Shown: positions 49,741 to 58,958 of the stretch, piece by piece
Numbering within the stretch: position 1 is the stretch's first letter
How the letters are laid out: each line of letters opens with the position of its first letter
Source of the DNA: Sphingobacterium composti
Lineage (GTDB): Bacteria > Bacteroidota > Bacteroidia > Sphingobacteriales > Sphingobacteriaceae
NCBI RefSeq assembly: GCF_009829075.1
Contig: NZ_WUQZ01000011.1
Coordinates: 1-64,000 of the forward strand
Length of the DNA stretch: 64,000 nucleotides
Reading direction: 5' to 3'
The notes under the pieces: generated by a model
Seen by the model: only the letters and a program-made list of their open reading frames with translations
The model's database searches: none
Told to the model about the DNA's origin: nothing
Translations under genes and position numbers: made by a program

Positions 49741-50601
49741 ATGAAATTTTATTTAACATTACTTATGACACTTATTGTCGGGGCATTATCAGCCCAAGAA
49801 CAAATATCTATGTATAATGTGTTACCCAATACTAAGGACACAGCAAAATTAGATAAGAATACTCCAGAGCTTTATTTTTATTCTCCAGAAGTTGTATCCA
49901 AAAATAAAGTTTTTTTGATATTGCCTGGCGGAGGTTATCACCATTTGGCAATGGATCATGAAGGGCATGCCATGGCTAAAAGATTATCCGATCTAGGCTA
50001 TTATGCGTTTGTATTGAAATATCGATTACCAACTTCAAAACAGCAATTGGAAAAAAAGATAGCACCAATACAAGATGCACAAAGGGCTTTATATTTAGTT
50101 AGAGAAAAGGTGAAAGATCTGAAATTGAAAAATCCTAAGGTAGGCGTAATGGGATCATCGGCTGGAGGACATTTGGCTTCTACATTGTCTACTCACTACG
50201 ATATGGATTATCACAATAAAAATATTAGTGCAAAGATTTTAAGACCAGATTTTTCTGTGTTAATATATCCAGTAATTTCAATGGAAGATGGGGTTACGCA
50301 TAATGGTTCTAAAAATAATTTATTAGGTCCAGATGTCAGTGAAGAAGATTTAATTAGATTCTCGAATGAGAAGAATATTAATAAGAAGACACCTCCTGCA
50401 TATCTAATACATGCCAAAGATGACAAAGTTGTACCGATTGAAAATAGTCTTCGCTATCAGCGAGAGCTAATAAAATATAATATCCCTAATTATTTATTTA
50501 CATATGAATTGGGGGGGCACGGTTTTGGTATGAACAACAAGCAAGAACCACGTGAATGGTTCGAGTCTATGTTAGAATGGTTAGAAAGTATTAAATTGTA
50601 A
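49741..50601 (+). CDS. Exported alpha/beta-hydrolase esterase
   Basis: 286 aa. Signal peptide (LIVGALSA). Oxyanion motif LPGGGYHHLA, nucleophile elbow GSSAGG, Asp in HAKDDKVVP and catalytic His in GGHGFG: all of the triad is present. It belongs to the BD-FAE / acetyl-xylan esterase-like exported hydrolases. Substrate unknown; deacetylation of a sugar is plausible. It is 4 bp from ald and 2 bp from the TlpA gene. Confidence 0.88.
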   Translation: MKFYLTLLMTLIVGALSAQEQISMYNVLPNTKDTAKLDKNTPELYFYSPEVVSKNKVFLILPGGGYHHLAMDHEGHAMAKRLSDLGYYAFVLKYRLPTSKQQLEKKIAPIQDAQRALYLVREKVKDLKLKNPKVGVMGSSAGGHLASTLSTHYDMDYHNKNISAKILRPDFSVLIYPVISMEDGVTHNGSKNNLLGPDVSEEDLIRFSNEKNINKKTPPAYLIHAKDDKVVPIENSLRYQRELIKYNIPNYLFTYELGGHGFGMNNKQEPREWFESMLEWLESIKL

Positions 50602-50603
50602 GT

Positions 50604-51113
50604 ATGAAGAATATTTTTTGGATGCTAGTGTTATTGTTGAGTATTACATTGCCTAGTTACGCCCAAGAATGGAAAGTCGAAGTTGGGGAACAAACTCCAA
50701 AATTTGTAGTTAAAGGCAAAAAGGATAAAGTTTTTTCATCAGAAAGCCTGAAAGGGAAAGTGGTCCTTTTAAATTTTTTTGCAACTTGGTGTCCTCCTTG
50801 TAGAGAAGAGCTTCCAAGGTTGCAAAGGGAAATTTGGGATGAATTAAAAACTGAGAAAGATTTAGCCGTCTTTGTATTAGGAAGAGAAGAAGGTTGGGAT
50901 AAATTGGACCCATTTATGGAAAAGCATAATTATACTTTTCCAATTTTCCCAGATTTGAAAAGAGAAGTTTTCGGATTGTTTGCTGATCAGTCTATTCCTC
51001 GTAATGTAATTTTAGATAGAACAGGAAAGATCATTTACCAATCTATTGGATTTGAAAATGAAGAATTCTCAAAAATGGTTAAACTTATAAAAGCTGAGCT
51101 TCAAAAGAAATAA
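50604..51113 (+). CDS. TlpA/ResA-type exported thioredoxin
   Basis: 169 aa. Signal peptide (LPSYAQ). The redox motif FFATWCPPCREELPRL has Cys63 and Cys66. FPIFPDLKREVFGLFADQSIPRNVILDRTGKII gives the cis-Pro block. It is a periplasmic disulfide reductase, as in cytochrome c maturation or repair of exported proteins. Its C-terminal 29 bp overlap the end of the convergent ABC ATPase gene. Confidence 0.92.
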   Translation: MKNIFWMLVLLLSITLPSYAQEWKVEVGEQTPKFVVKGKKDKVFSSESLKGKVVLLNFFATWCPPCREELPRLQREIWDELKTEKDLAVFVLGREEGWDKLDPFMEKHNYTFPIFPDLKREVFGLFADQSIPRNVILDRTGKIIYQSIGFENEEFSKMVKLIKAELQKK

Positions 51114-52140
51114 AATTCAAAATCTTAATATCAACTCCTGTTCCTATTGGAATAGGAGTTTCTGTTTTAACAATAGCATGCAAAGCTATTTCTTTATTAC
51201 CAACTACATATTCACTATAAAAACCGCGAAACTTAATATCAAGAATACTAAAATTTGAGTTTTGATTTGCGATTACATCTATCCATTCTTGATGAATGGC
51301 AATAGTATTGTTTTGATGAATATTTAATTTACTAGCTTGGGGTGGAGTTAGAATGTTGCTTTTTGCTAATAAAATCGCTGTATAAGGATGTTTAGGTTTG
51401 TAATACAGATTTTTTGGATTCCCGGCATCAACAATTTTTCCATTTCGCATTACTATCAAAGTATCCGCCATAGCTAAAACTTCTGCTGGATCGTGAGAAA
51501 TTAACACTACTGTCAATCCAGTTTCTACTACGATCTGCTTTATATCTTGTTGCAAGCCATCACGAAAAGCAGCATCTACCTGATTGAAGGGTTCGTCCAT
51601 CAACAATACCTCAGGATCATTGATTAAAGCACGCGCTATAGCCACACGTTGACGCTCACCTCCGCTCAAATCGGCTACCCGCTGCTGAGTAAGATGGTCA
51701 ATTTTTAACTTCTTTAAAGTTTTTTCAGTGCGTTCCTTTTTATATTCTATATTGGTGTTAGGCAATTGAGAAGCTATATTATCCCATACTTTAGCGTACA
51801 AATTGAGGTCATCAAAGCCTTGCGAAACCATTTTCATGGCATCATGTCCTGGAATGAGTTTGTCCTTGCGTGTTGGGACTAACCAACCTTTATAGCGCAC
51901 TTCACCATCATTAGGTTCTAACAAACCATAAATAAGCTTCAATAATGTGCTTTTACCACTTCCTGATTCGCCGATTATGGCTGTTATTTTTTTTTCTTCT
52001 ATATCAAAAGAGATATTGTCTACCGCAATAACTTCTTTTTTACCTGTAAAAATAGAAGTTAAATTTTCGCCGTGAATAGCAGCAACGTCCAATTTTTGAG
52101 TGTCTGTAGGAATATATTTGCAAGATGAAGTAGTAGCCAT
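51085..52140 (-). CDS. ABC transporter ATP-binding protein, FbpC/PotA-like
   Basis: 351 aa. Walker A GESGSGKSTL, Q-loop MVSQGFDDL, signature LSGGERQRVAIARAL, Walker B VLLMDEPF and H-loop LISHDPAEVLAMADT: a complete ATPase. A C-terminal TOBE-like domain of about 90 residues (DIKFRGFYSEYVVGNKEIALHA) matches metal or polyamine importers. No permease or binding protein is adjacent, so the partner is elsewhere or the gene is a lone ATPase. Its end overlaps tlpA by 29 bp. Confidence 0.85.
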   Translation of the reverse strand: MATTSSCKYIPTDTQKLDVAAIHGENLTSIFTGKKEVIAVDNISFDIEEKKITAIIGESGSGKSTLLKLIYGLLEPNDGEVRYKGWLVPTRKDKLIPGHDAMKMVSQGFDDLNLYAKVWDNIASQLPNTNIEYKKERTEKTLKKLKIDHLTQQRVADLSGGERQRVAIARALINDPEVLLMDEPFNQVDAAFRDGLQQDIKQIVVETGLTVVLISHDPAEVLAMADTLIVMRNGKIVDAGNPKNLYYKPKHPYTAILLAKSNILTPPQASKLNIHQNNTIAIHQEWIDVIANQNSNFSILDIKFRGFYSEYVVGNKEIALHAIVKTETPIPIGTGVDIKILNFISFEAQLL

Positions 52141-52149
52141 ATAATAAAA

Positions 52150-52172
52150 ATGCCGAAATTTTCTTTCGGCAT
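52150..52172 (-). terminator. Terminator of the OM-barrel gene
   Basis: ATGCCGAAA / TTTCGGCAT, TTTTC loop; the minus strand continues TTTTTATT. Confidence 0.8.
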
Positions 52173-52203
52173 AAAAATAGGGTTTAAAAATGAATTATTT
52201 GGA

Positions 52204-53031
52204 TTAAAATCCTAATGTAAGACCAAAAGCTAAGTTGTTAAGGTTTTTCTGCGCTGGACTCTTCTCGAAGAAATCATTCACATAATATTTAGCAAATATT
52301 CCAAAATCATCGTAGCCAAATCTAATGAATGGACCATATTGAAATGAGGCTAAACTGTAATTGTCTTTAAATTTTTGCTTGCCATTTTCTTTACTTTTCA
52401 AACGCTGTGTACCTTTTAATAAAACCCCCGTCATAGCACCGAAAGCTACTTTGACACGTTCTCCCTTTCTGTTTTTATCACTTCTCCATTCGAATGTCAA
52501 CGGCATACGCAGGTAAGTAGTTGTAAAAACATTCTTCTTATATTCTATATCCCCATCTTCGTAAGAAATTGGCGAAGTATTCTCATTTAGCAAAATGTTA
52601 TTTTCTAAACGGAGGTAGTTCCATTCGAAGCCAGCTGAAATGTATGTTTTGAAATTATCACTCGCACGGACACCAAATTGAGCCACATCGAATCCGAAGT
52701 TTGAAGCTTTTTTGTACTTCAAAAATTGATTCTCATCCGAAAGTGAAAAAGCACCATCATCCATTATTCTTGAAAATCCCCAATCTATACGTGAAAATGT
52801 AATTCCTCCAAATGCACGGGGGTATTTAGAATCTTCTTTGTCTTTTGAACCTATTGACAAATCAATTTCTGTTTTCTTTTTCACTACAGTAGAATCTGTA
52901 ATTTTGGTAGTAATTATTGTAGAATCATTCAGTTTTGTGGTCGTGGTGGTTGTCTTTACCTGTGCATTTGAATTATTAAGTATTAAAATGGATAAACCTA
53001 CTGCACTTACTATTTTGTAAAAAGTTTTCAT
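52204..53031 (-). CDS. Outer-membrane beta-barrel protein
   Basis: 275 aa. Signal peptide (LNNSNAQ), then a Thr-rich segment (VKTTTTTTKLNDSTIITT) and alternating strands of a small porin-like barrel ending FGLTLGF, with a terminal aromatic as in OM barrels. No enzyme motif. It lies 22 bp after the anti-sigma-like gene, and the three genes look like one operon. Confidence 0.78.
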   Translation of the reverse strand: MKTFYKIVSAVGLSILILNNSNAQVKTTTTTTKLNDSTIITTKITDSTVVKKKTEIDLSIGSKDKEDSKYPRAFGGITFSRIDWGFSRIMDDGAFSLSDENQFLKYKKASNFGFDVAQFGVRASDNFKTYISAGFEWNYLRLENNILLNENTSPISYEDGDIEYKKNVFTTTYLRMPLTFEWRSDKNRKGERVKVAFGAMTGVLLKGTQRLKSKENGKQKFKDNYSLASFQYGPFIRFGYDDFGIFAKYYVNDFFEKSPAQKNLNNLAFGLTLGF

Positions 53032-53053
53032 ATCTATTTAAATTTAATTATTG

Positions 53054-53803
53054 TTATTTTCTTGCTAATGAATTGAATATGTTTAATGAAATAGATCCTT
53101 CTTCGTCGTTTTTGAATTCTATTTCTTTATTATCTTGAATATCAATGCTTTTTGTGATAATGTTTTTTGTAATGCCATTCAGTACGCGAGTTACTATTGA
53201 CGATTTTATTTCTTCTTGGGGGACACTATATGCATAGTTGCTTCTTATATTATCTAATGGCTCTATTGTTATAACTTCATCTTTGTGCGGTTTTGAAATT
53301 TCAACATTTGCATCCACATAAGCTAGCCTATCTTCAATGTCCACGACCTCATTTATTGGATTAATTTCGTCAGGATAATTCATGTTATATTCCGATCTGC
53401 CAGTGGTTGCTTCCTTTTCTTGTATTTCTTCTGTAGTAAACGCTAGCATTTCTTCGTCAATATGTTTAGATACTGTATTCATTGAAGATTCTGCTAGGAT
53501 TTTATCAACAGGTGCTTGTGGGTTTGAATTCGGTACCGCTTTTTGTTCAATAGAGCTCAAAACTTTTTCGATTTTTTCTTTTCCTGAAGGAATCGGTTTT
53601 TTGTAAAATGTTAATCCGATACCAAAGCACAATAAAAACATTGCGGCAATTGAAAGTTGTGTTCTGTATTTAAGGTAGAAAGGAATTACCTTTTTATCTT
53701 GCTTAAGTTCTTTTTCAATACCTTCCCAAACACGGTTACTTGGTGTCTCTTCCGCTTGCTCAAAAGCTTCGCGAAATAATTTGTCTAAATCTTTTGACTC
53801 CAT
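53054..53803 (-). CDS. Probable membrane anti-sigma factor
   Basis: 249 aa. The N-terminal cytoplasmic part (LDKLFREAFEQAEETPSNRVWEGIEKELK) is typical of proteins paired with ECF sigma genes in Bacteroidota. One membrane helix lies at about 48-66 (LSIAAMFLLCFGIGLTFY), and a low-complexity periplasmic tail follows. It directly follows the sigma gene (1-bp gap). The role is inferred from position and layout; no known anti-sigma motif such as a zinc site is visible. Confidence 0.7.
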   Translation of the reverse strand: MESKDLDKLFREAFEQAEETPSNRVWEGIEKELKQDKKVIPFYLKYRTQLSIAAMFLLCFGIGLTFYKKPIPSGKEKIEKVLSSIEQKAVPNSNPQAPVDKILAESSMNTVSKHIDEEMLAFTTEEIQEKEATTGRSEYNMNYPDEINPINEVVDIEDRLAYVDANVEISKPHKDEVITIEPLDNIRSNYAYSVPQEEIKSSIVTRVLNGITKNIITKSIDIQDNKEIEFKNDEEGSISLNIFNSLARK

Positions 53804-53804
53804 C

Positions 53805-54344
53805 TTATATAGTGTTTTCTTTAATTAATCTTTGTTGTAATACCTGTCTTGCTCTTGATAGCTGAGATTTCGAATTCCCTTCTGATATATGCAACATTTC
53901 TGCTATTTCTTTGTGGCTATAACCTTCAATAGCATACAAGTTAAAGACAGTTCTGTATCCAAGAGGCAATTCTTTAATCAATTTCAATAAGTCTTTGTAC
54001 GAAGTGTTGTCACTTGGAAAATAGCTGTGAAACGTATTCTCATGGTGCTCTTTAATACTGTCTGTAATTTTATCTTTGCTTTGACGATAGCATTCAATAG
54101 CTGTATTGACCATGATGCGTTTTATCCAACCTTCCAAAGAACCTTTGCCATCGAATAAATGGTGCTTCGAAAAAACTTTTATGAAACCATTTTGAAGAAT
54201 GTCTTCAGCTTCAAGTGTTGTCTGCGCATAACGCAAACAAACTACGTACATCTTTTTGGAGAAATAATTATAGAGTTGCGCTTGAGCCTTCTTGTCGTGC
54301 GTACAGCAACCTTGCCATATTCTATCTAAGTTAAAATTCTCCAA
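53805..54344 (-). CDS. ECF RNA polymerase sigma factor
   Basis: 179 aa. Region 2 (LYNYFSKKMYVVCLRYAQTTLEAEDILQNGF) and region 4 (LPLGYRTVFNLYAIEGYSHKEIAEMLHISEGNSKSQLSRAR) are complete. It belongs to the general Bacteroidota ECF type rather than the FecR-coupled type of the island. The following gene is the likely anti-sigma. Confidence 0.92.
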   Translation of the reverse strand: MENFNLDRIWQGCCTHDKKAQAQLYNYFSKKMYVVCLRYAQTTLEAEDILQNGFIKVFSKHHLFDGKGSLEGWIKRIMVNTAIECYRQSKDKITDSIKEHHENTFHSYFPSDNTSYKDLLKLIKELPLGYRTVFNLYAIEGYSHKEIAEMLHISEGNSKSQLSRARQVLQQRLIKENTI

Positions 54345-54407
54345 TTGATGTTAGTTTAATAGGAAGACGCAAGGAATTGGAGAAAGGTTGCATGTGGTTA
54401 GAAAAAA

Positions 54408-54824
54408 TTATATTTTTTCTATAGTAATTAATCGGTTTTGATTTTCTAGTACCTCTATAGCTACTTTTATATAATTAAGTGGCAATAGGTTAGGGATTTT
54501 TTCAGACCATTCTACAAAACAGTAATCTCCTGAATAAAAATATTCTTCATAGCCCATATCCAAAGCTTCCATTTCATTTTTTAATCTATAAAAATCAAAA
54601 TGATAAATACTGCCTTGCGGAATGCTATATTCATTTACTATTGAAAATGTAGGGCTAGAAGTATGTTCGGTTACGCCAAGCTCAATGCAAAGTGCATTAA
54701 TAAAAGTAGTTTTACCTGCACCCATATTTCCATAAAACAAGAAAATTCGTTCCTCAGGATATGTGCTTATAACTTGATGCGCAGCTTCTTTTAATTCACT
54801 TAAATCTTTTACCTCTATTTTCAT
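54408..54824 (-). CDS. tsaE: tRNA threonylcarbamoyladenosine biosynthesis ATPase TsaE
   Basis: 138 aa. Walker A FLFYGNMGAGKTTFINALC, SSPTFSIVNEY (switch region), HFDFYRLKN and CFVEWSEKIP are the TsaE signatures. With TsaB and TsaD it makes t6A37 in tRNA. It is 12 bp after porX, a conserved pairing. Confidence 0.95.
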   Translation of the reverse strand: MKIEVKDLSELKEAAHQVISTYPEERIFLFYGNMGAGKTTFINALCIELGVTEHTSSPTFSIVNEYSIPQGSIYHFDFYRLKNEMEALDMGYEEYFYSGDYCFVEWSEKIPNLLPLNYIKVAIEVLENQNRLITIEKI

Positions 54825-54836
54825 GGTGCAAAATTA

Positions 54837-56390
54837 TCATTTTGGAATGTAAGTGGCATAAGGAATAATCATTTCTTCGAGAGAAATGCCTCCGTGTTGG
54901 AATGTGCCAAGAAAATAATTAACAAATTGATTGTAGTTATTAGGATAAACAAAGTATACATCGTCTTTGGCAAAAACGTAAATCGAACTCATATGTAAAA
55001 GAGGGAGCTGAGCATCTAATGGATTTTTTACTGTAAAAACGTCTTTACCTATGAAATTTAAGTTTTTGCCTTGCTTGTAGCGAAGATTCGTATTTGTATT
55101 TTTATATCCAACGATTTTACTTGGTTTTTTCACACGAATGGTTCCGTGATCTGTGGTGATTACTATGCGAACATTTCTCTGTGAGAGCCACTTGAGTGCA
55201 TCAAGCAACGGTGAATGTTCAAACCAGGAAAGTGTAAGCGATCTATAAGCCGCTTCATCATTCGCTAGCTCTCTAATCATTGCCATATCCGTACGTGCAT
55301 GAGACAACATATCAACAAAATTGTATACGAGCACGTTGAGGTTGTTGTTCATTAAATTGCTCAAATTCTCAACAACATCACGACCTTGATCCAATGTCAA
55401 AACCTTGGTATAGCTGTGCTTGATTTCTTTGCGATACAATCTTTTTATTTGATCAGCTAGGAATTTGTCTTCATTCAAATTTTTGCCGCCTTCATCTTCA
55501 TCATTTTGCCATAAATCTGGAAATCTTTTTGACATTTCTAATGGAGTGAGACCACTAAAAATCGAATTACGGGCATATTGCGTTGCGGTAGGTAAGATAC
55601 TATAGTAATTATCTTCTTCTTCTAAGCGATAATAATCAGTTATGACGTCATTAATCTGCTTCCATTGGTCGTAACGTAAATTGTCAATAAGGAAAAAAAA
55701 TGTTGGTCTTTCATCTGATAATGATGGTAATACTTTCTTTCGGAATAGCTGGTGCGAAAGAATAGGTCCATTTTCCGGATTTTTCATCCAGCTTAAGTAA
55801 TTCTTTTCAATGTATTTGAAGAAAATGTTGTTGGCTTCCGACTTCTGTGTACGCAAAATTTCATGCATACTTTCGTCCTCTAATTTTTCTAAGGAGAGTT
55901 CCCAATAAATTAGTTTTTTATAAGCTTCTACCCAACCTCTAAAATCTAATCCATCATTGATTAGTAAACCTAGATTTTGAAATTCTTGCTGGTAAGCCAT
56001 CGATGTTTTTTCATTAACGATACGCTTATTCTCGGTGAATTTTTTTATGGTGAGTAGTATTTGTCGAGGGTTAACAGGTTTTATCAGATAATCATCGATT
56101 TTGGCACCAATAGCTTCTTCCATTAGATGCTCTTCTTCATTTTTGGTGACCAATACGTTTGGAATGGTAGGATTGATTGATTTTAAAATACTAAGTGTTT
56201 CTAAACCTGTAAGCCCAGGCATATTTTCATCTAAGAAAACTAAATCAAAAGGTTCGTTGCGAAAAGCTTCGACAGCATCGGTTCCATTATTGACAGTTTT
56301 AACTTTATATCCTTTATCTTCTAGAAGTAAGATATGTGGTTTAAGGAATTCAATTTCATCATCCGCCCACAATATATGTGTTTTTGCCAT
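54837..56390 (-). CDS. porX: PorX: response regulator with PglZ domain
   Basis: 517 aa. The receiver domain (1-125) has ILWADDE, phosphoacceptor Asp54 in LVFLDENMPGL and Lys in LIKPVNP. A helical linker leads to a PglZ / alkaline-phosphatase-like domain (about 200-515: FFLIDNLRYDQWKQI, YNFVDMLSHARTDM, RIVITTDHGTIRVKKPS). In Porphyromonas PorX controls type IX secretion genes and its PglZ domain acts on nucleotides. The sensor PorY is not in the window. This indicates a type IX secretion system or gliding elsewhere. Confidence 0.93.
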   Translation of the reverse strand: MAKTHILWADDEIEFLKPHILLLEDKGYKVKTVNNGTDAVEAFRNEPFDLVFLDENMPGLTGLETLSILKSINPTIPNVLVTKNEEEHLMEEAIGAKIDDYLIKPVNPRQILLTIKKFTENKRIVNEKTSMAYQQEFQNLGLLINDGLDFRGWVEAYKKLIYWELSLEKLEDESMHEILRTQKSEANNIFFKYIEKNYLSWMKNPENGPILSHQLFRKKVLPSLSDERPTFFFLIDNLRYDQWKQINDVITDYYRLEEEDNYYSILPTATQYARNSIFSGLTPLEMSKRFPDLWQNDEDEGGKNLNEDKFLADQIKRLYRKEIKHSYTKVLTLDQGRDVVENLSNLMNNNLNVLVYNFVDMLSHARTDMAMIRELANDEAAYRSLTLSWFEHSPLLDALKWLSQRNVRIVITTDHGTIRVKKPSKIVGYKNTNTNLRYKQGKNLNFIGKDVFTVKNPLDAQLPLLHMSSIYVFAKDDVYFVYPNNYNQFVNYFLGTFQHGGISLEEMIIPYATYIPK

Positions 56391-56534
56391 TTGAATCTAC
56401 AAGTTTTATATTATCAGAACAAAAATTCGATGAAAATGATTATTCTGAATCTAAATTATCATGTATTATAGTCAGAATAATGTCTACAATCTAAATAACT
56501 GCCTTTTTTTAACATTAATTAACGGTAATCTTGG

Positions 56535-56542
56535 TATCTTTG
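56535..56542 (+). promoter_or_regulatory. -7 element before the HD-domain / lpx run
   Basis: TATCTTTG, exact TAnnTTTG, 81 bp upstream of the TTG start of the HD gene. Confidence 0.55.
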
Positions 56543-56623
56543 CATTTATCTTAGATTAGGTGTTTTTTCGAAAGAAAACCGTAGCATAAGTAAAGATAAC
56601 AAACTTCATAAGGTATAAAACTG

Positions 56624-57880
56624 TTGAATAAGAAAAAAATCATTAATGACCCTGTGTACGGTTTTGTTTCAATCCCGTCTGGTTTTATATTCGATCTCAT
56701 TCAGCATCCCTATTTTCAGAGACTGCGTTATATCAAGCAGGTGAGTATGACGCATATGGTTTATCCAGGAGCGTTGCATACAAGATTTCAGCATGTGATT
56801 GGTGCTATGCATCTAATGCAATTGGCTATTGATACATTGCGCAGTAAAGATGTTATTATTTCTGATGCTGAGGAAGAGGCAGTTTTGGTTGCTATTCTTT
56901 TACATGATATAGGTCATGGCCCTTTCAGCCATTCTTTAGAGCATACGTTAATAGAGGGAGTATCTCATGAAGTGATTTCTTCGATGTTAATGGATCGACT
57001 GAACGATGAGTTTGGTGGTAGATTATCTTTAGCAATTACGATTTTTAATGATAATTATTCTAGACATTTTTTTCATCAACTAGTATCTGGTCAATTGGAT
57101 ACGGACAGAATGGATTATTTGAATAGAGATAGCTTTTTTACGGGAGTGTCTGAAGGAGTAATTTCCTTTGATCGTATCATAAAGATGCTGACTGTAGTAA
57201 ATGATGAGCTGGTAGTTGAGGCGAAAGGAATTTATTCAGTTGAAAAATTTTTGATTGCACGACGTCTAATGTATTGGCAGGTTTACTTACACAAGACGGT
57301 TATTGGTGCGGAACAAATGCTTATAAAGGCACTCAAAAGAGCCAAGGAATTGAGTAATCTAGGAGTGAAATTGTTTTCTACACCAGCTCTTCAGCATTTT
57401 TTACAAAATAGAATAAATGCTGAAAATTTTATTGCAGACGAACAACATTTGATTTGGTTCACAAAATTAGATGATACAGATATCTTATCCGCATTGAAAT
57501 GTTGGGTGGATCATGAAGATTTTATACTCAGTACGCTTTGTCAAAAAATATTAGATAGGAATCTATTTAGGACAGAATTGCGTTCCACAGCATTTCTTCC
57601 AGAGGAAATTGCTGCGTGCAAGGAAAGGATACAGAAATTTTTTAGTGTGAGTGAAGAGGAAGTTGAATATTTTATCTATGAACAAGTGATTTATAATTCT
57701 GCGTATAATGCTGACAAAGAGCCTATTCGTATAATTAATAATAAAGGACAATTAGTAGATATTGCTGAAGCGTCAGATTTATCCAATTTGGAGGCATTAT
57801 CACGTAAGGTGGTGAAATACGCATTGACATATCCGAAAGAAATCGGATTTTTAGAAGAGCGTACGAACGTAAAATTTTAA
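56624..57880 (+). CDS. HD-domain phosphohydrolase (dGTPase-like)
   Basis: 418 aa. The metal site includes H in HTRFQHVIGAMHLM and HDIGHGPFSH, with Asp in DTDRMDYLNRDSF: a full HD site like dNTPase/SAMHD1-type proteins. It may hydrolyse dNTPs or another phosphoester. The start is TTG (56624): a stop lies just upstream and no ATG comes before the HD motifs, which begin by residue 50. It precedes lpxD by 34 bp, a conserved order in the phylum. Confidence 0.88.
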   Translation: MNKKKIINDPVYGFVSIPSGFIFDLIQHPYFQRLRYIKQVSMTHMVYPGALHTRFQHVIGAMHLMQLAIDTLRSKDVIISDAEEEAVLVAILLHDIGHGPFSHSLEHTLIEGVSHEVISSMLMDRLNDEFGGRLSLAITIFNDNYSRHFFHQLVSGQLDTDRMDYLNRDSFFTGVSEGVISFDRIIKMLTVVNDELVVEAKGIYSVEKFLIARRLMYWQVYLHKTVIGAEQMLIKALKRAKELSNLGVKLFSTPALQHFLQNRINAENFIADEQHLIWFTKLDDTDILSALKCWVDHEDFILSTLCQKILDRNLFRTELRSTAFLPEEIAACKERIQKFFSVSEEEVEYFIYEQVIYNSAYNADKEPIRIINNKGQLVDIAEASDLSNLEALSRKVVKYALTYPKEIGFLEERTNVKF

Positions 57881-57900
57881 ACTATTTTCAGAAAAAAAGA

Positions 57901-57908
57901 TACATTTG
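57901..57908 (+). promoter_or_regulatory. -7 element directly before lpxD
   Basis: TACATTTG, exact TAnnTTTG, ending 6 bp before the lpxD ATG at 57915. If used, the transcript would be nearly leaderless. Confidence 0.4.
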
Positions 57909-57914
57909 TAATAC

Positions 57915-58943
57915 ATGCAATTTACAGCGGAGCAAATAGCGACATTATTAAACGGGACAGTAGAGGGAAATCCAGAAGCTTTGGTATCTCAATTAGCCAA
58001 AATTGAAGAGGGTTTTGAGGGAGCATTGTCTTTTTTGTCTAATCGCAAATATGAGCCTTTTTTATACGATACTGCATCAAGTATTGTGATTGTTAATCAG
58101 GATTTGATACTACAAAAACCAGTTAAATCAACATTGATTCGTGTGGAAGATGCTTATACATCTTTTTCAGAATTACTAAAAATTTATCATGCATTGCGTG
58201 TAGAAAGAGCAGGTCGAGAAGATCATGCTTTTGTACATGAAACAGTACAAATTGGTGAGGGTGGGTATATAGGAGCATTCGCATACATTAGTAGAGACGT
58301 TAAAATAGGTAATAACGTAAAGATTTATCCTAGAGTCTATATTGGAGATAATGTTACAATTGGAGATAATTCAATTTTGTTTCCAGGCGTTACTGTATAT
58401 TATGATTGTATAATTGGAGCAAATGTGACAATTCATTCTGGAGCTGTAATAGGTAGTGATGGATTTGGATTTGCACCACAGTCGGACGGCTCTTATGAAA
58501 AAATTCCGCAAATCGGAAATGTAATTCTTGAAGATAATATAGAGATCGGTGCTAATACCGTAATTGATAGAGCAACTTTGGGATCGACGGTGATACATCA
58601 AGGTGTAAAATTGGATAATCTTATTCAGATTGCGCACAATGTAGAGATTGGTTCTAATACAGTTATTGCTGCTCAAACTGGTGTGTCAGGAAGTGCAAAG
58701 GTTGGTAAACAGGTTGTTTTAGGTGGCCAAGTAGGTGTAGTAGGGCACATTAGTATTGCAGATGGAACACAAGTTCAAGCGCAGTCTGGTATTAATCGTA
58801 GTATAACAGAGGCGTTCAAAAAATGGGGTGGGACTCCTTTTGCTCCATATACGAGTCAATTGCGTTCGCAGGTAGTATACACGAGATTACCAGAGTTGGA
58901 AAAGCGTGTGGCTGAATTAGAAAAACTTTTGAAAGACAAATAA
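57915..58943 (+). CDS. lpxD: UDP-3-O-(3-hydroxyacyl)glucosamine N-acyltransferase LpxD
   Basis: 342 aa. The N-terminal uridine-binding domain (about 1-100, GALSFLSNRKYEPFLY) is followed by about ten left-handed beta-helix hexapeptide coils (IGDNVTIGDNS, GANTVIDRATLGSTVI). The catalytic His lies in IQIAHNVEIG. A C-terminal helix (LPELEKRVAELEKLLK) ends the chain. It adds the second acyl chain in lipid A synthesis. First of lpxD-lpxC/fabZ-lpxA. Confidence 0.97.
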   Translation: MQFTAEQIATLLNGTVEGNPEALVSQLAKIEEGFEGALSFLSNRKYEPFLYDTASSIVIVNQDLILQKPVKSTLIRVEDAYTSFSELLKIYHALRVERAGREDHAFVHETVQIGEGGYIGAFAYISRDVKIGNNVKIYPRVYIGDNVTIGDNSILFPGVTVYYDCIIGANVTIHSGAVIGSDGFGFAPQSDGSYEKIPQIGNVILEDNIEIGANTVIDRATLGSTVIHQGVKLDNLIQIAHNVEIGSNTVIAAQTGVSGSAKVGKQVVLGGQVGVVGHISIADGTQVQAQSGINRSITEAFKKWGGTPFAPYTSQLRSQVVYTRLPELEKRVAELEKLLKDK

Positions 58944-58958
58944 ACTATTTACCATAAT

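Noticed and set aside
52900-52970. Thr-rich tract of the OM barrel as a phase-variable repeat
   Set aside because: The codons differ and there is no uniform nucleotide repeat, so slippage is unlikely.
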